From Mytilinidion resinicola (taxonomy: Eukaryota; Ascomycota; Dothideomycetes; Mytilinidiales; Mytilinidiaceae), in assembly GCF_010093595.1 (NCBI RefSeq), contig NW_022985439.1, forward strand, positions 572,441 through 636,440: a DNA stretch of 64,000 bases, in the 5' to 3' direction. The notes beneath the pieces are model-generated. The model saw only the letters and a program-made list of their open reading frames with translations. It did not search any database and was not told the DNA's origin. Numbering within the stretch: the stretch's first letter is position 1; every line of letters begins with the position of its first letter. Made by a program: the position numbers and the translations under genes. Below, in pieces: positions 42,679 through 57,015 of the stretch.

Positions 42679-45600
42679 ATGTTTGTCTCTTCCCCGCCCA
42701 CTGCGGCTGGCGACGCGACGCGAATAACACAGGCCGGCGATGTTTCCTTCAGCCAACTTGCCTCCTTCGCCTCGCCTTCGAAGGGACAGCCCGACTTGAT
42801 TGCGCAAATACGCGGGGGGCGATCACAGGGCTCACGAACACCATCTGCGCGGAATCCACTTGGTCAGCTTCGACAACCACCCGGGAAAGCGGAGTTCACG
42901 CCGCTGCTGAAGAGCGCGACTCACAATAGAATGCAAGCCAATGCAAATGGATATGGCGTGGGGCAACCAGATTTCAAGGCGGATGGAAAGCCGCGTACGC
43001 CGGCCGTGATGAAGCCCGGCTTCAAGTTCGACGGCAGTCCCTTACCAGAGGCCACCGTATACGATGCAATGAACTCAAGTTCCATGGGCGAGACTGGCAT
43101 GAGTGGAACACCACTTCCACCGGTTGCGAGCTCAAGCGCCATGTCGACCCCATTGGCGTTACCCAGACGAGACGGAGAAGGTGCTTTAGATGGAGGCAAT
43201 ATGATGACACTGCGAGAGCAGGAAGCTGTACGTATCAGTCTCCTTCTCTTGGTGCCTCACACTCTAACACGTCACCACAGCGTATCGAATCCATTGACAA
43301 AGAGAACTTCGGCCTAAAACTCAAGATTCACTTCCTCGAAGAAAACCTCAAGCGAACCGGCCCCGAGTTCAATCAGAATGCCTTTAGGGAGAACACGGAA
43401 CTCAAGATGGACAAGGTCACCATTCAGCGAGAGCTACAGAAATATCAGAAGATGCTCAAGCGCGCCGAGCACGAAATAGAGGAGTATAAGAAACAGTTCC
43501 AAGACTATGTGGAAAAGGTCAAGCGTCGACACAAAGATGAAGGCATGCGAGAAGAAATGGATGAGCTGCGAAGGCTTGCCGATGAGCGAGCTGGTGATCT
43601 GCAGGAGCGAGAAGCCGAGCTTGAGAATCTCAAGCGCGAGGCTGCTAACATGAATGACAACGACGAGGAGCTAGAGGAGCTCCGAGGGGAACTGGACGAT
43701 ATGGAGGCGGAAATCAAGGAGAAGGACCGACTTCTTGATGAGAAGAAAGACGAGCTTGAGGCACTCCAGGCTAAGCTTCAGGCAGGGGAAAGTAATCAAG
43801 ATGGTGAACTCGAAGAAAAGGAGCGCTTGATCGACGAGCAAGCCAATCAAATCGAAGACTTCCAAGAACAACTCCAACAATTGACACTGGAGAAGGACGG
43901 GCAGATTGACGCCCTGCAAAAGAAGATTGATTCCATGGATGCACGCAAGGACCAGGAGCTACGAGAGCTTGAGGAGAGGCTGGAGGACGCCGAACAGGCC
44001 GAACGACAACAAGCCGAATCTTTGCGCGAGAAGGAGCGACAGCATGCCGAAGCTGCGCGGGATAAAGAAATGGAAATCAAAGCTCTCCAACGACAAGTAC
44101 AGGCAGCCGAGCGCGCAAAGCAAGGCGAGATTGACGCTCTCATCGATAGATTACGCCTGGCAGAGTCACAAGGTGACAACCAGGTCCAGCTTGCTCAACA
44201 GGCCGCCCAAGACGCACACCAGCAAGTCCTCCACGTGACACGCGAGAAGAACACGGAGATGGAACTCCTGCGGTCTCGGCTTGATGCTGCAGAGGCGAAG
44301 GAAGACGAGCTTGATGATTGTCGCCGACAGCTACGTCAAACGCAAGAAGATGTCAAGCGCCTACGGTCAGAGGAATCACTACGAGAAGAAGACATTCAAC
44401 AACTTCGTAAGAGCCTCGCTACAAAGGACCAAGACCTTGAGAGGATCAAGCGGGAACGCGATACAGCTATGCAAACCGTCTCTTCCAAGGAAACACAGAT
44501 TGAAGCTCTACAAAAAACGACCCGTGAGCGTGATAACGCCCTGCGGGAGATCCTCGCTCTCCGTAGTACTCTCAAAGAGCGGGAATGCGAGCTTGAGACT
44601 ACGCAAAAGACAATCTCAACATTGGAGACAGCTCAGCAAACAAGTCTTCACAGCCTGAGGACGCTTCAATCGACCCTGAATGAGCGAGTACGGGACCTGG
44701 AGACCGCGCGGAAGACCATTGAGGAACGGAATGCTGAGCTAGAGGCTCTTCGGGAATATGCCGACGAGCCTGATACTCAGCTCGAAGCTGTACAAAACAT
44801 TGTGCGCGAGCGAGACCACGACTTAGAGTCTCTCCGTGACCTAGTTAACTCCCAAAGGGGCCAACTTGATGACTTCCAGCGGACAGCCGAAGAACGACTA
44901 GCTGCCATGGAGCATTTGAGGACTGAGCTGTCCAACACGAAGCAGGACCACGAAGATGAAATCCAAGTGTTGGAAGAGAGCATTGAAGAGGCCGACGAGG
45001 AGAAGCGGGGCCTTGAAGCTAAGATTGCTGTCCTCGAGAAGGAGATCAAGGGTTCCTATGATCTTCAAGCCAAGATCGAACCACTTGAGAAGGATCTACG
45101 GACTGCACAGCGGGAAAAGACGAAGCTCCAGTCACGAATCGAGAGCCTAGAAAAGGATCTCAATGTCGCGGATCAAGATCGCGAGGCCCTTACCACTCGT
45201 ATGGAGAAACTCAACAAGGACATCATATCCGCACGGCAAGCTTCCAGCGCCAGCGCAGATGTTACGATTGCACGGGAACGCAAAGACCTTCATAATCTCC
45301 TTAAGACTGCAAAGCTCGAGGCCGAGGAGCTCCAAGTCGCCGTTGAAGACAAAGAACAGAAGCTCGCTGATGCGGAAAAGCGATTACGCCAGGAGGTGCG
45401 GGACCGAGACACCAAGCTACGAGCTGCGGAGACCGAAGTCCAGAACCTGCAACTCCAACTCTCAGAAAAGGATGGTGAGCTCTCGGCCTACGCATCGAAG
45501 CTAAGGCAGGAATCTACAAGTAAGGAGTCCCCGAAGCGGCAGTCACGGGAGCTTCGCGATCTCCAGAACCGTCTCCAGACTGCCGAGCTGGCAGTTGAGG

Positions 45601-46234
45601 ATCTCCGAATCCAGATCTCGGACCGCGACGAACGTCTAGCTGCTCTCAAGACTGAGTCGAAGAACATTGTTCGCGAAAAAGAAAAGAAAATCCGCGCGGC
45701 TGAACTCGGCCTCGCATCCGCCCAGAAACAACTCCGGGCTGCAGCGGACAACAACACCGTCGATCTCATGGAACTCAAGGAAGACATCATGGACAAGGAC
45801 AAGCGACATGCCGGCGAGCTTCGAGGCTTGGCAAAGCAAATTCAGTACTTGCGTGCCAAATGTCAACGCGAGGAGGGCTTCAGGGAGGCACTCGGGTTTC
45901 AGAAGAAGTTCTTCCTGATGATGATTGAGGTGTATGGTCAATGGTATGTGCCCACTCCCTTGGACTTTGGAAACCATAAAAAGCTAATTCTTTCCATAGT
46001 AACAGAGAAGACTTGAAGCTCATCGAAGAAATGGGCATCACGCCTGACATCTCCATCCGCGAGAAGAGGCACTCTCTGCGCTCCGTGGGCCTGATGGTGA
46101 TTGCAAGTGTGCGGATGCGGAAGATGCAGATGGACTGGGCGGGTAACAAGAAGCTGCACGCCGCCCTAGCGAGGAAGGTGGAGGCGATGAAAAGGCAGAG
46201 CCGAAGAAACGCAGGCATTGCAGCAGCGAGGTAG
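42679..46234 (+). CDS. Spindle pole body protein, Pcp1/PcpA (pericentrin-like)
   Basis: Exons are 42679-43227, 43281-45943 and 46000-46234, giving 1,148 residues. Introns start GTACGT and GTATGT and end ACAG and ATAG. The CM1 motif (centrosomin N-terminal) is rebuilt over the first splice: MTLREQEA-RIESIDKENFGLKLKIHFLEENL. CM1 binds gamma-tubulin complexes. About 820 residues of nearly uninterrupted coiled coil follow, very rich in Glu, Lys, Leu and Arg. The C-terminus is a PACT-type domain, with EALGFQKKFFLMMIEVYGQW and LRSVGLMVIASVRMRKMQ, which targets centrosome-like bodies. CM1 plus PACT in one protein points to Pcp1/PcpA rather than Mto1/ApsB. The N-terminus has S/TP sites that could be kinase targets. 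Confidence 0.9.
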
Positions 46235-46379
46235 AGGAGGAGCCCCTGTTCTCGACAGCACTATTGAGTGCTCACGCAGCTCTGCTTGTATGATGATGAC
46301 TATGAGACTGCGCTTTGGTTAGCTGTTTTAGCATTAGGCGTCTTGGGCGGGTTGGAGCATGGTCTGGCGTTTTGGGAAT

Positions 46380-46600
46380 GTGCATACACTCGTTTGCCGC
46401 TGCGTGAGGGAGCTTCATAGTGTTTTTCAGCGTTCCAAACCGGAGAGAAGTTCGGCATTTTGGACAGCTAGTAGACCTGTGAGGCTACCCCCAGACAATG
46501 TCAACAGGGTGTATGTGAATTGGGAAATGTATCTGCTGCCCCCGGTTTTTATTACCAAGGGACCTCCACTTTCTCCATCCAGGCACTGTAAACCCCTGGC
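46380..46600. mobile_element. MITE copy E (ends eroded)
   Basis: Starts within the first arm (ACACTCGTTTGCCGCTGCGT) and continues through the shared internal segment (GTGAGGCTACCCCCAGACA). The outer inverted repeats are lost. It lies about 145 bp after the Pcp1 stop, between convergent genes. Confidence 0.6.
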
Positions 46601-46785
46601 AGAATGTATAGAGACTTCCATTGCATTCTATTGCATACCATCCCATTTGCTCAAGTATCCGCAAACCCTTAACGGCCGTGTTAGAACCCTGCCCTTCCTA
46701 CCTACCCTATGAACGAAGAAGTATTACGCGCCAAGCCATACCCTCATTCGCTTACCGCAGATTGTACGCCTGAATGCAAGCCCAT

Positions 46786-48781
46786 CTAAGATTCCAAGTC
46801 CAAACCGAGGTCGTCCTGGGCGGGGACGATGCGGAGGGTGTTGGTGTGGCCCATGCCTCCTCGCCAGCCCTGCACACAGATAACGGGGTCGCCCTTGTTC
46901 AGCACGCCGAGTTTGATGGCGTTCATGATGCCGTACTTGAGGCGGCGGTCGACGTCCTCTTGCCACGGCACGGTCTTGAAGTCGGGCTTTTCTTCAGGGA
47001 AGTAGAAGGGGTAGACGCCACGGTAGAGATGGGAGTACTGAGAAGATAGTGTTAGTGGCATGCTTATAGAGGATAATAGGGGCAAATTCTTACCCTAGAA
47101 GCAGCGGCGTTACGGGTTACCATGATGATGGGGCACACGGGACGATACTTGGAGACCAGACGGGCGGTGTTGCCGCTGATAAGCGTTAGCTCTGGACGCT
47201 GCGATACACGCCTTATGACTCAAGACACTTACCTAGTTGTCAAGACCAAGATGGCACCGGCGTTCTGTTCCAGACTGGCACTGACAGCCGCCATAGCACA
47301 GGTCTCTGTGGTAGGAACAGGCACAGGGGCCAACTTCCTCAACTCATCGAAGGCGTTGACGTATGGAATAGCCACTTCGGCAAGCAGACAGGTCTCGTGC
47401 ATCATGGTGACAGCTTCGACGGGGTAGTTGCCCTTGGCGGTCTCGCCCGACAACATGACGCAGTCTGCACCGTCCAAGACGGCGTTTCCTACGTCGCTGA
47501 CTTCGGCACGAGTGGGACGGGGGTTGTATGTCATGCTCTCCAGCATCTGTGTGGCGCAAATAGCGGGCTTGCCAGCGATGTTGCACTTGGTGATCATCAT
47601 CTTCTGCGCGATGAAGACCTGGCTGGGAGGGATCTCGATACCGAGATCGCCACGGGCAACCATGACGCCGTCTGTCTCCTTGAGGATCTCGTCGAAGTTG
47701 TTCACACCCTGCTGGTTCTCGATCTTGGCGATGATCTGGATATCCTTGCCCTCTTCGCCCAGCACCTCGCGAATAGCAGTGATGTCGGAGCCCTTGCGGA
47801 TGAAGGAAGCGAAGACCATGTCGACCTTGTTCTTGACACCGAACCGCAGATCGGCCTTGTCCTTCTCGGACAGAGGCGGTAGATCCACATCCGTCTTGGG
47901 CAGGTTGACTCCCTTCTTGGACGAGATCTTGCCGTTGTTCACGCACCTGCACTTCAGAGTCTTCTCGTCGGTCACCTCGATGACTTCGAAGGAAAGGACA
48001 CCGTCGTCGACGTAGATGGTTCGGCCAGCCTCGATGACTTTGGTGATGTTCTTGTAGTCGACGTACCTGAGTGGTGGATAGCGTCAGCAGTGTCCTCGAG
48101 CGCCTCCCAAGACCAGTTCCAGCGGCGAAAGCAAGCCTACATGTTCTTGTTGTCGCTCTTGGTGGCATATGCCTCATCGGTGGTGATGTTCAAGATATCG
48201 CCCGCGCTGATTGGTAGATCCGCGTCACCAACGGTGTTACCCGTCCTAATTTCCGGTCCTTTCTATGCATGTATGAGTGGCGATGGCAGGTGAGTTACGG
48301 AGAGTGAACGAACGGTATCGAGGGCAATGGCAAGCGGCCTGCCGGGCATGGACTTCTCGGCCTCCCGCGCATTGTCGATGACAGATTGGTGGTACTACTC
48401 AAGTGGTCAACGGGTGTGCAGTTGGAAGACTGCCGCTGCGTCGAGACCTACGTCATATGTGCCGTGGGAGAAGTTCATGCGCACAACATTGAGGCCAACT
48501 GTTGGAGTCAGCAGGGCCGGGCCCAGGCGTTTGAAGCTGGTACGAACCTTTGCGGAGGGCATTGATCTTCTCAGCGGAGTTGGTCTTGGGGCCTAGCGGG
48601 CGTCAGCTGAGTCGCCAGCGTGCTTGGAGCTGCCTCAAGCTGGTTCCTGGCGTGACTGACCAATTGTGCCAATGATGGAAGTGCGGCGGTACTCCTTGGC
48701 GGGGTGGTATTCGGTGTTGAGCTGCGACAGCCACTCAATGCGCGTCCTGCCGGCGTTCAGGTGGTCGAGCGCGTTCGCCAT
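46786..48781 (-). CDS. pki1: Pyruvate kinase
   Basis: Catalyses phosphoenolpyruvate plus ADP to pyruvate plus ATP, the last step of glycolysis, in the cytosol. Eight exons (minus strand) were mapped: 48661-48781, 48548-48592, 48452-48498, 48314-48394, 48141-48262, 47233-48066, 47094-47175 and 46786-47037. They give exactly 527 residues, normal for fungi. Motifs include [55 protein letters not shown] and [16 protein letters not shown]. Conserved Lys in IRKGSD and the Glu/Asp metal ligands lie in exon 6. The C-terminal allosteric region ends with [14 protein letters not shown]. The intron-rich 5' half is typical of pyruvate kinase genes in this group. The gene symbol follows common fungal use. 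Confidence 0.96.
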
Positions 48782-49480
48782 GTTGACGAAGTGTGGTCGG
48801 GGAAGGAGTCTGGAGTGCGGGAGAGCGAAGGAAGCGATTCAGAGCTGAGGACAACTACAGATCAGCGGACTGCTTAATGTCTGGAGCATGGATAAATGGT
48901 TGGGTTGGGGCCGGGGTCGAGTTCGGACAGCGAAGAGTGGGACGGGCTACCTTTGCAGCGAGCGGCGACGTGGGGCCGGTCGAGGGGTGTTTGCACAGCG
49001 TTGCGGCGTGCGAGCTGGCGGGCGAAGAGAGAGGCCGCGCGGATTATATACAGCGCCGTGGTGCGAGGAGAAGCACGCAGAAAAGAAGCAAACCTGCCCC
49101 TCTGCGCCCGCGTGGTTGACGTCTGGCGGCTGGTTGAAAAGCTGCGCAACACCCCACCAGCCCACCAGCTGCCCGCCGGCCACCAGGCCACTGGGCCGCC
49201 TTGCAGTCGGACGCGATGCCCGATGCGGCCGCGACAGCAAAAATTTCGCCTTTGTCAGCCCTGCGCGGTTCTTTTGGCGGTTCGCACGTGACGCCTGCCA
49301 GACCGCCGCGTGGGACCACCTGCCTCGCCTCCACGGCCGGCAAGCCTCTCCCTTCGCAGCATCCCCAACCACCGTCCTGCGCCCATCTCAACACGTCTGC
49401 CAGCTCCTCGCGCGCCCTCGCACGCCGCCGCCCTCATCCTGCACACCGTCAGCCTCCTCCGCCGCCCCAGCTAGCCCACC
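48782..49480. promoter_or_regulatory. Shared upstream region of pyruvate kinase and the DUF1748 gene
   Basis: 699 bp between divergent starts, GC-rich and with long spurious open frames on both strands. CT/CA-rich stretches lie next to each start. It must contain a strong glycolytic promoter; no precise element was assigned. Confidence 0.45.
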
Positions 49481-49937
49481 ATGGTTGTGCGTACCGTAAT
49501 TACCTGCCCGCACGTCGTTGGGGCCAGCAACTAACCGTTGCAGCTCGGCCGCCTCACCCACTATGCCTTTGACGCCATAATGAGTGCGCTTCTCCAGCCC
49601 TGCTGCCATGTCTCCAGCCAAGCTAACGGTTCCCCAGTCTCGGCCTTCCTCGCCGGAGTGAAGCGCTCCACTGGCCTAACGTACGCCTTTCCCTCCCCCA
49701 CGTTCCGCCCGCTGCTGCGTTATACGTTTACGTCGCGCTGTCGAAATGCCGCACAATGGACACCTGGCTAACATGTCCCACATCCTGGGACCCAGCCCTA
49801 GCATAAAATCAGAGACCATTTCTGAATCGCCCAGCATCAAAAAGTGGATCGACAACTACCTCTGGGCCGGCGAATGGGTTATGGACCAGAGTGTCGCCGT
49901 CATGGCGTCCACTTCATACTTCGAGCGGAAGCGCTGA
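49481..49937 (+). CDS. DUF1748 family small protein
   Basis: Four exons: 49481-49486, 49544-49583, 49638-49680 and 49802-49937, encoding only 74 residues. The first exon is just ATGGTT. The protein reads MVLGRLTHYAFDAIMISAFL, then AGVKRSTGLT and the conserved end SIKKWIDNYLWAGEWVMDQS followed by YFERKR. A hydrophobic helix spans about residues 9-25. DUF1748 proteins are small fungal mitochondrial proteins; the fission yeast member has been linked to ER-mitochondria contact sites (from memory). Introns start GTGCGT, GTGCGC and GTACGC; one has a GCTAACG branch site. The exact match of the spliced parts to the family makes the model strong despite its size. Confidence 0.85.
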
Positions 49938-50118
49938 GCCACCGAGTGAGTCGTTTGGGCAGCACGTGTTTTGGGGATTCCCCGGCGTCGACTCGGTGCT
50001 ATCGAGAGACGGATCCGTGACGAGAACGTGTAGTCATGCTGCGACGGATGGGCTCACGAGGTCATGGCAGGCGTTTGGGAGGATCGCTTTTTCTGGAGTT
50101 CCATATTATACGATTATA

Positions 50119-50165
50119 CAATGCCTCGTCATAGAAACCCGTACACTCGTTCCTGCCATCCTGAC
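50119..50165. mobile_element. MITE copy F (left-end fragment)
   Basis: About 45 bp with the left terminus CAATGCCTCGTCATAGAAAC and CCGTACACTCGTT, flanked by TA at the left. The rest of the element is gone. It starts 182 bp after the DUF1748 stop. Confidence 0.55.
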
Positions 50166-50380
50166 ATGGACTGCTGCCAAAAGCACTGATTCAAAAATAT
50201 AATGAAGGAACACGCGACATTTGATTGGTCAAGGCTGTCGTGTCCGCGGCGAATCAGCCTTCGCCAGGACACTTCAAACACTCAAGCAGTTTCTCAACCA
50301 AGCGTTCTCATACATGCTCCACAAATGACTACAAAAAACAGCAGTATCAACCCCGATGGCCGCCTCGCAGATTCAACAAA

Positions 50381-52793
<2,413 letters not shown>

Positions 52794-53492
52794 ATGGACA
52801 AGAACGGATTCGTCAAGAATGATGTAAGGCTTTTCGAACAAAAAGTTAACTTGCTAGTGACTAATGTAGTAGTAGGCTGCGTATAGCGCTGTTGCCAAGC
52901 AGTATGAGTTCCTTCACATGAAGCCCAGCAAAGTGAGTATCCCAAGCCCAAGCTACCTTCACGTCCTCTGCTTTGCTTCCAAATCTAACAACACCGCACC
53001 TAGTACCACAACCCCGCCCTCGTAGACGCGGAGCAAGAAGTCCTCGACCAGCTCTACCGAGGCTGGTTGCACTACTGGAACCTCGAATCCCGCGCTGACT
53101 ATCACAACGGCATGGTGGGCGCGCGCCGCTTCTATGACTTCGACGACATGCTCAGCTACGACATGTTCGGCAACACGGTCCGCGGCAGCTTCGAGGAGCA
53201 CTTCAACTCCATCTTCCCGTACTGGAACGACGGCGAGATGGAGTTCAAGGACATTGAGATCACCGCCGTGGCGCCAGACTGGGCCTACAGCTCCATGATC
53301 CAGCACACATGGGGCAGCGCGGGCGGCGTGCCGTTTGACACGGCCTTCCGACGAACAGGAATTGCGCATAAGAATGAGGCGGGCGAGTGGAAGTGGGTGC
53401 ATGAGCATTTGAGCTTCCCGACAGATATGAAGACGAAGCAGGCGGATTTCACGGCGAGCTTGGACCCATTGAAGGCGACCAAGTTGACGTAG
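52794..53492 (+). CDS. SnoaL/NTF2-like fold protein
   Basis: Exons are 52794-52823, 52876-52932 and 53004-53492, giving 191 residues. Introns start GTAAGG and GTGAGT. The start MDKNGFVKND follows ACC, a good context. The core carries LYRGWLHYWNLESRADY, RRFYDFDDMLSYDMFG and KWVHEHLSFPTD, the layout of NTF2-like (SnoaL/ketosteroid isomerase/DUF4440) alpha+beta cones. The C-terminal WKWVHEH strand resembles these families. Such proteins act as small-molecule isomerases, cyclases or dehydratases. Its position opposite a Baeyer-Villiger monooxygenase suggests joint action on a ketone-containing substrate; this is inference. Confidence 0.75.
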
Positions 53493-55395
53493 TTGGATAG
53501 CTTGACCTTAGCCTTACGGAGCTAGAATGTTAGAGGCGTTTGAGAATACCGGCCCGCTGTCAGGGGTGAGGCTGAACGACTTTAGCAGATGTGTGGTGCC
53601 AAAAAAAAACCCGTAATCATCCCGGGGGCCAGAATTACCCCGGGGTTCTTCCTAAGTCGCAATACCTACATCTATGATTGAGCCTCAAGGCTAATGCTAT
53701 GGGGGCCTGCATACCTTGGGGATCAGCTTCCGCTGGACGCGCATGTACTTCGTCCTTGCATATCGCTTGCCGCAGATACATGTCGCAGTAGTCAAGCGCT
53801 TTGGTACGCTGAATTAGACACCCATGATACTGTCAGAGTTCAATCTAAAAAGCTTCTGATTGTATCTATGATCGGTTTTCTAGAGCCTCTCTGGCTGCCG
53901 TTTTTAGTAATCGAGGAATGTTAGCCAGTCAATGAAAACCATGCAAGCGTATCAAGCTTTCCATGCATAACTCAATCAGACCATTACGGTCCAGATTCTC
54001 AGTCTTGCACCGTGTTGCAGAAATCGGTGGAGGTCTCGGCCCGCGAGGCCAACACCCGAGTCTGTCTCGCTGAACATACGCGCAGCATTCCACTACAGAA
54101 AAGCTTCGCTTCCTGGGTCGACGCATCTATCCGCAAATTTCTGGGGGTGTAACAAACGGAGCTGGACATCTGCTTCGGGAACTTGCCTAGCATGCGGGAG
54201 TGCCCGCACGACTCCCGAATTTGTTTTCGCCAAAGCCGTGGCATAAACGCACTAGAAAAGTACACCGTTTCGTAGCACCGAAGTGACCTAGAAAGATATC
54301 AATATGATGCTAGGAACAAGGGAGGAATTTTATGTTTGTGTCTTGTTACGCAATCCGATAGTCCTGCAAGGGAGCAAGTGAACTACGTCCAAGGCAAATA
54401 AGGGCTTCCAAAAGTCCACGGGATACCGAATGCTAATCAAAACGTCATTAAGCGAAGAACTGCAGAAGGCACGACACAGGTAAATTCAAGTAGACTCACC
54501 ACAGGCGACAATTTGAGCCGGGAAGTCCACGAGTGCCCGACGCAGCCTGGCGCTACATCGGGTACGAGGATGGCCCATAACAGAACGTTGAGCAAGGCGA
54601 ACGAACTTTCAAAAGTGAGATTGTGGCAGGTCGTCACGGGTATCAGGTTCGCGGGTCGACAGAGTCCTTACCATAGGAGCATCTTTACTGGGGCGGTGCA
54701 GGCGAGTCTTACTGATTTGCTATTCTGAGGACGTTGTAGGTTACGCCGGCGACTTGAGCTTGCCGCAAGTCATTATGTTGCGCATGTTGCAGAGCTGTTG
54801 TAATTGGTCTGGCTAGGTATCTTAAACCCGCTGATCTGGACTGAAGTCCGAAGACGGCCAGGTTGTACAAAGGCAGTTGTGAAAATGCTGAGTGGATGAG
54901 GGAGCTGATTCTTGTTTACAGTGAGGGCGCAGTTGACAAGTGCTGTCCAGGGGTCCTTCCAGGAAAGTATGCAGCCTCCCACTGCCGATGCTCGATCATC
55001 TGCTGATAGGCGTGAATGGCACCCAGGTTGCCGGCGGCCAAGCTCACTAGAGAGATGAAGAAACGGACGAAGGCGGGGGAAACGCATAGTAGTACAATTT
55101 GGTGCCGATGCTGTGTCGAAGAGCACCTCACCCCATTCTCGCCGTGCCGAAAACCCAGACCGATAGCCGTAACTTTTGTTGATGTGCCGAGAAGCTGTGC
55201 TGCACAGAGCCGAAGAAATCGAGAGTCGCAACCAAGAGAGAAGGAAGGAGGTGATACAGAAAAAGGGAAATCTTGCCGGGGAGGGCACGTTGTCGAAGAC
55301 CGTCGTTGAAAATTCGGGCTTCCAAGTCTCCAAACCTTGAGGTCCTCCATAACTTCTCAGACTCTTTTGGAATCTGGGTAGATTAGCGAGGTGCT
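53493..55395. other. Long intergenic region, no confident gene
   Basis: Nearly 1.9 kb. No credible spliced gene was found. A 144-codon minus-strand frame (54916-55350) starts with ATG and has one hydrophobic stretch, but its codon use is unconvincing and it may be untranslated 3' sequence of the RRM gene. No tRNA-like structure was recognised. Confidence 0.4.
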
Positions 55396-56515
55396 TCAAT
55401 TGCGAGCGTAGTGGAAGTCGTCACCACGGTCGTCGTAGGATCTGCCCCCGCCGCCGTAGGCATCGCGACCTTCCTTGTGAGGAGGATCAGCGTACGGAGC
55501 TCCGCCAGCGCCTCCAGGAGGAGGGCCTCCGGAGCGATCGTAGTATCCGCCGCCGCCTCCTCCTCCGCCGCCACCACCACCACGGCGCTCGTCTCCACGG
55601 CCACCATACCGGTCGTCACGCGATGAAGCATAGCGGTCTACGCCACGAGAGCCATAGTCATCGCGATCGCGGCGTCCCCCACCGCCGTATCCACGGTCGT
55701 CGCGGTCTCCGTAGCGGGAGCCTCGATAGCCCCCGCCATAGTCATCGCGTCGACCATAACCGCCGCGTCGGTCGCTGTCGTAACGGTCGTTGAATCGACC
55801 TCCTCCGCCGCCTCCACGGCCTCCCCTAAAGTCCTCTTCTGGTCTGTTAGCTTACATGAGAGAATAGGGCGAAGCAAACTCACCGCGTTTAGGCGGACCG
55901 AAGTACTTGCCCGGAGTCGGGGTTCGTGGACGGGCACGACGGGCCTTCTCGATGCTGAGAGTCCTACCCTGGTGAACCTCGCCTTGAAGACCCTCTTTGG
56001 CGGCATCCGCTTGGTCAGATGTCACCATTTTGACGAAGCCGAAGCCACGGGATTCCCTAGTGTGAGGATCACGCATGATGTTGCACTTCTCGACGTCGCC
56101 ATACTTCTCGAACAGGGTAGTGACCTCAGCCTCGGTGAGGCTTGGATGGATGCCGGTGACGAAGAGATTTGAACCAGGATTGCGAGAGTTGTCGTCCTCG
56201 CCTTGCTGACGAGGCTCGGGAGGGGGGCCGCTGTGAGGTGTTAGCGATCGATACACCGTTTTTTAGAGGCGGCTGCTTGACTTACCGGCTGTCCATACGG
56301 TCGCGATCGTTGGGAGAGGCACTGCGAGCCCTCCCACCATCATCATCGCGACGGTCGGCGCGTGGTGAGCGGCTCCTGTCACGGTCGTAGCCGCGAGGCT
56401 CGTCTGCGCGTTGGTGTTGGCAAGGCTGGCTAGAAAACGCGGAAAACGATGTCGCATGAGTGAAAGGTTGCATACCGTCGTAGCGTGGCTCGGTCTCGTA
56501 CTCCATGGCGGACAT
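55396..56515 (-). CDS. RNA-binding protein with one RRM, RS/RD- and Gly-rich (Tra2-like)
   Basis: Exons (minus strand) are 56476-56515, 56286-56403, 55884-56230 and 55396-55838, giving 315 residues. The N-terminus MSAMEYETEPRYDDEPRGYD leads into an RS/RD-rich segment (DRSRSPRADRRDDDGG). The RRM has RNP2 NLFVTGI and RNP1 SRGFGFVKM, flanked by TRES and SIEKARRARPRTPTP. The C-terminal half is an RGG/DYGG-rich tail ending DDFHYARN. The order RS, RRM, Gly-rich tail matches transformer-2-like splicing regulators in the nucleus. Introns start GTATGC, GTAAGT and GTGAGT and all end CAG. The Gly codon run near 55,550-55,580 is a place where length may vary. Confidence 0.88.
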
Positions 56516-56962
56516 CGTTGTGCAGGTGTTTGTGGTGAAGTTTGTTTTGACCAGCGAAGTTTGAGCGCGACAGGCGGAGGGCGGGCGGCAGCTGGAAGTG
56601 CAGTCGCTTACGAAGACGCTGCTCGTGGTCAACGGCAATAAGGAGTGACAGAGGTTGCTTGGGTTTGTCGAGGTGAAAGTGACGAGGTGGAGGATGGGAG
56701 GGAGGAGCGACGAGGTTGAGTTAGTGAGGCAAGCAAACGCCAGGTTTGAGAAATAGGCGAGAGCTGAGGCCGCCCAGCCCTTGGGCCAAGGGGGCGCTGC
56801 GAGAGGCTCCCGACCGCGCCAGACTAATACTCCCAGTTCAAGGCTGAGTTGGCCGAAGGAGACTCGGTCACACTGATATCCAGAAGACTTCACTTAGGCG
56901 GCATAGCTTTCTCAACGTGTTTGGGATGGAGCGAAGCTTCCATACCATGGGGGCGAGATACA
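56516..56962. promoter_or_regulatory. Upstream region of the RRM gene
   Basis: 447 bp between the RRM start and the repeat region. No other gene was recognised. Confidence 0.4.
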
Positions 56963-57015
56963 CATCCTGTTCAGCTTATTTTGAGTATATAGGGGCAACT
57001 CATGCAGTCGTAAAC
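56963..57015. repeat. Left inverted copy of the 57-60 kb repeat family
   Basis: This 53-bp segment (contains TTTTGAGTATATAGGGGCAA) is the reverse complement of the sequence at about 59864-59917. The two copies bracket the minisatellite and the membrane-protein gene. Confidence 0.65.

Noticed and set aside
43505..45802. Leftward Ser-rich frames within the spindle-pole gene
   Set aside because: They are antisense shadows of Glu/Lys-rich coiled-coil codons.
47344..48177. 277-codon alternative frame within pyruvate kinase
   Set aside because: It lies in another frame of the same strand, over strongly conserved exon 6 and its intron.
48888..49572. Long GC-rich frames between pyruvate kinase and DUF1748
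   Set aside because: Several overlapping frames on both strands in GC-rich promoter sequence, none with a domain.
54916..55350. 144-codon leftward frame downstream of the RRM gene
   Set aside because: It has an ATG and one hydrophobic stretch but an unconvincing composition and no supporting splice or family evidence.
55400..55640. Ala/Val/Thr-rich frames overlapping the RRM gene's Gly-rich tail
   Set aside because: They are shadows of GGN/CGN codons in other frames and on the opposite strand.
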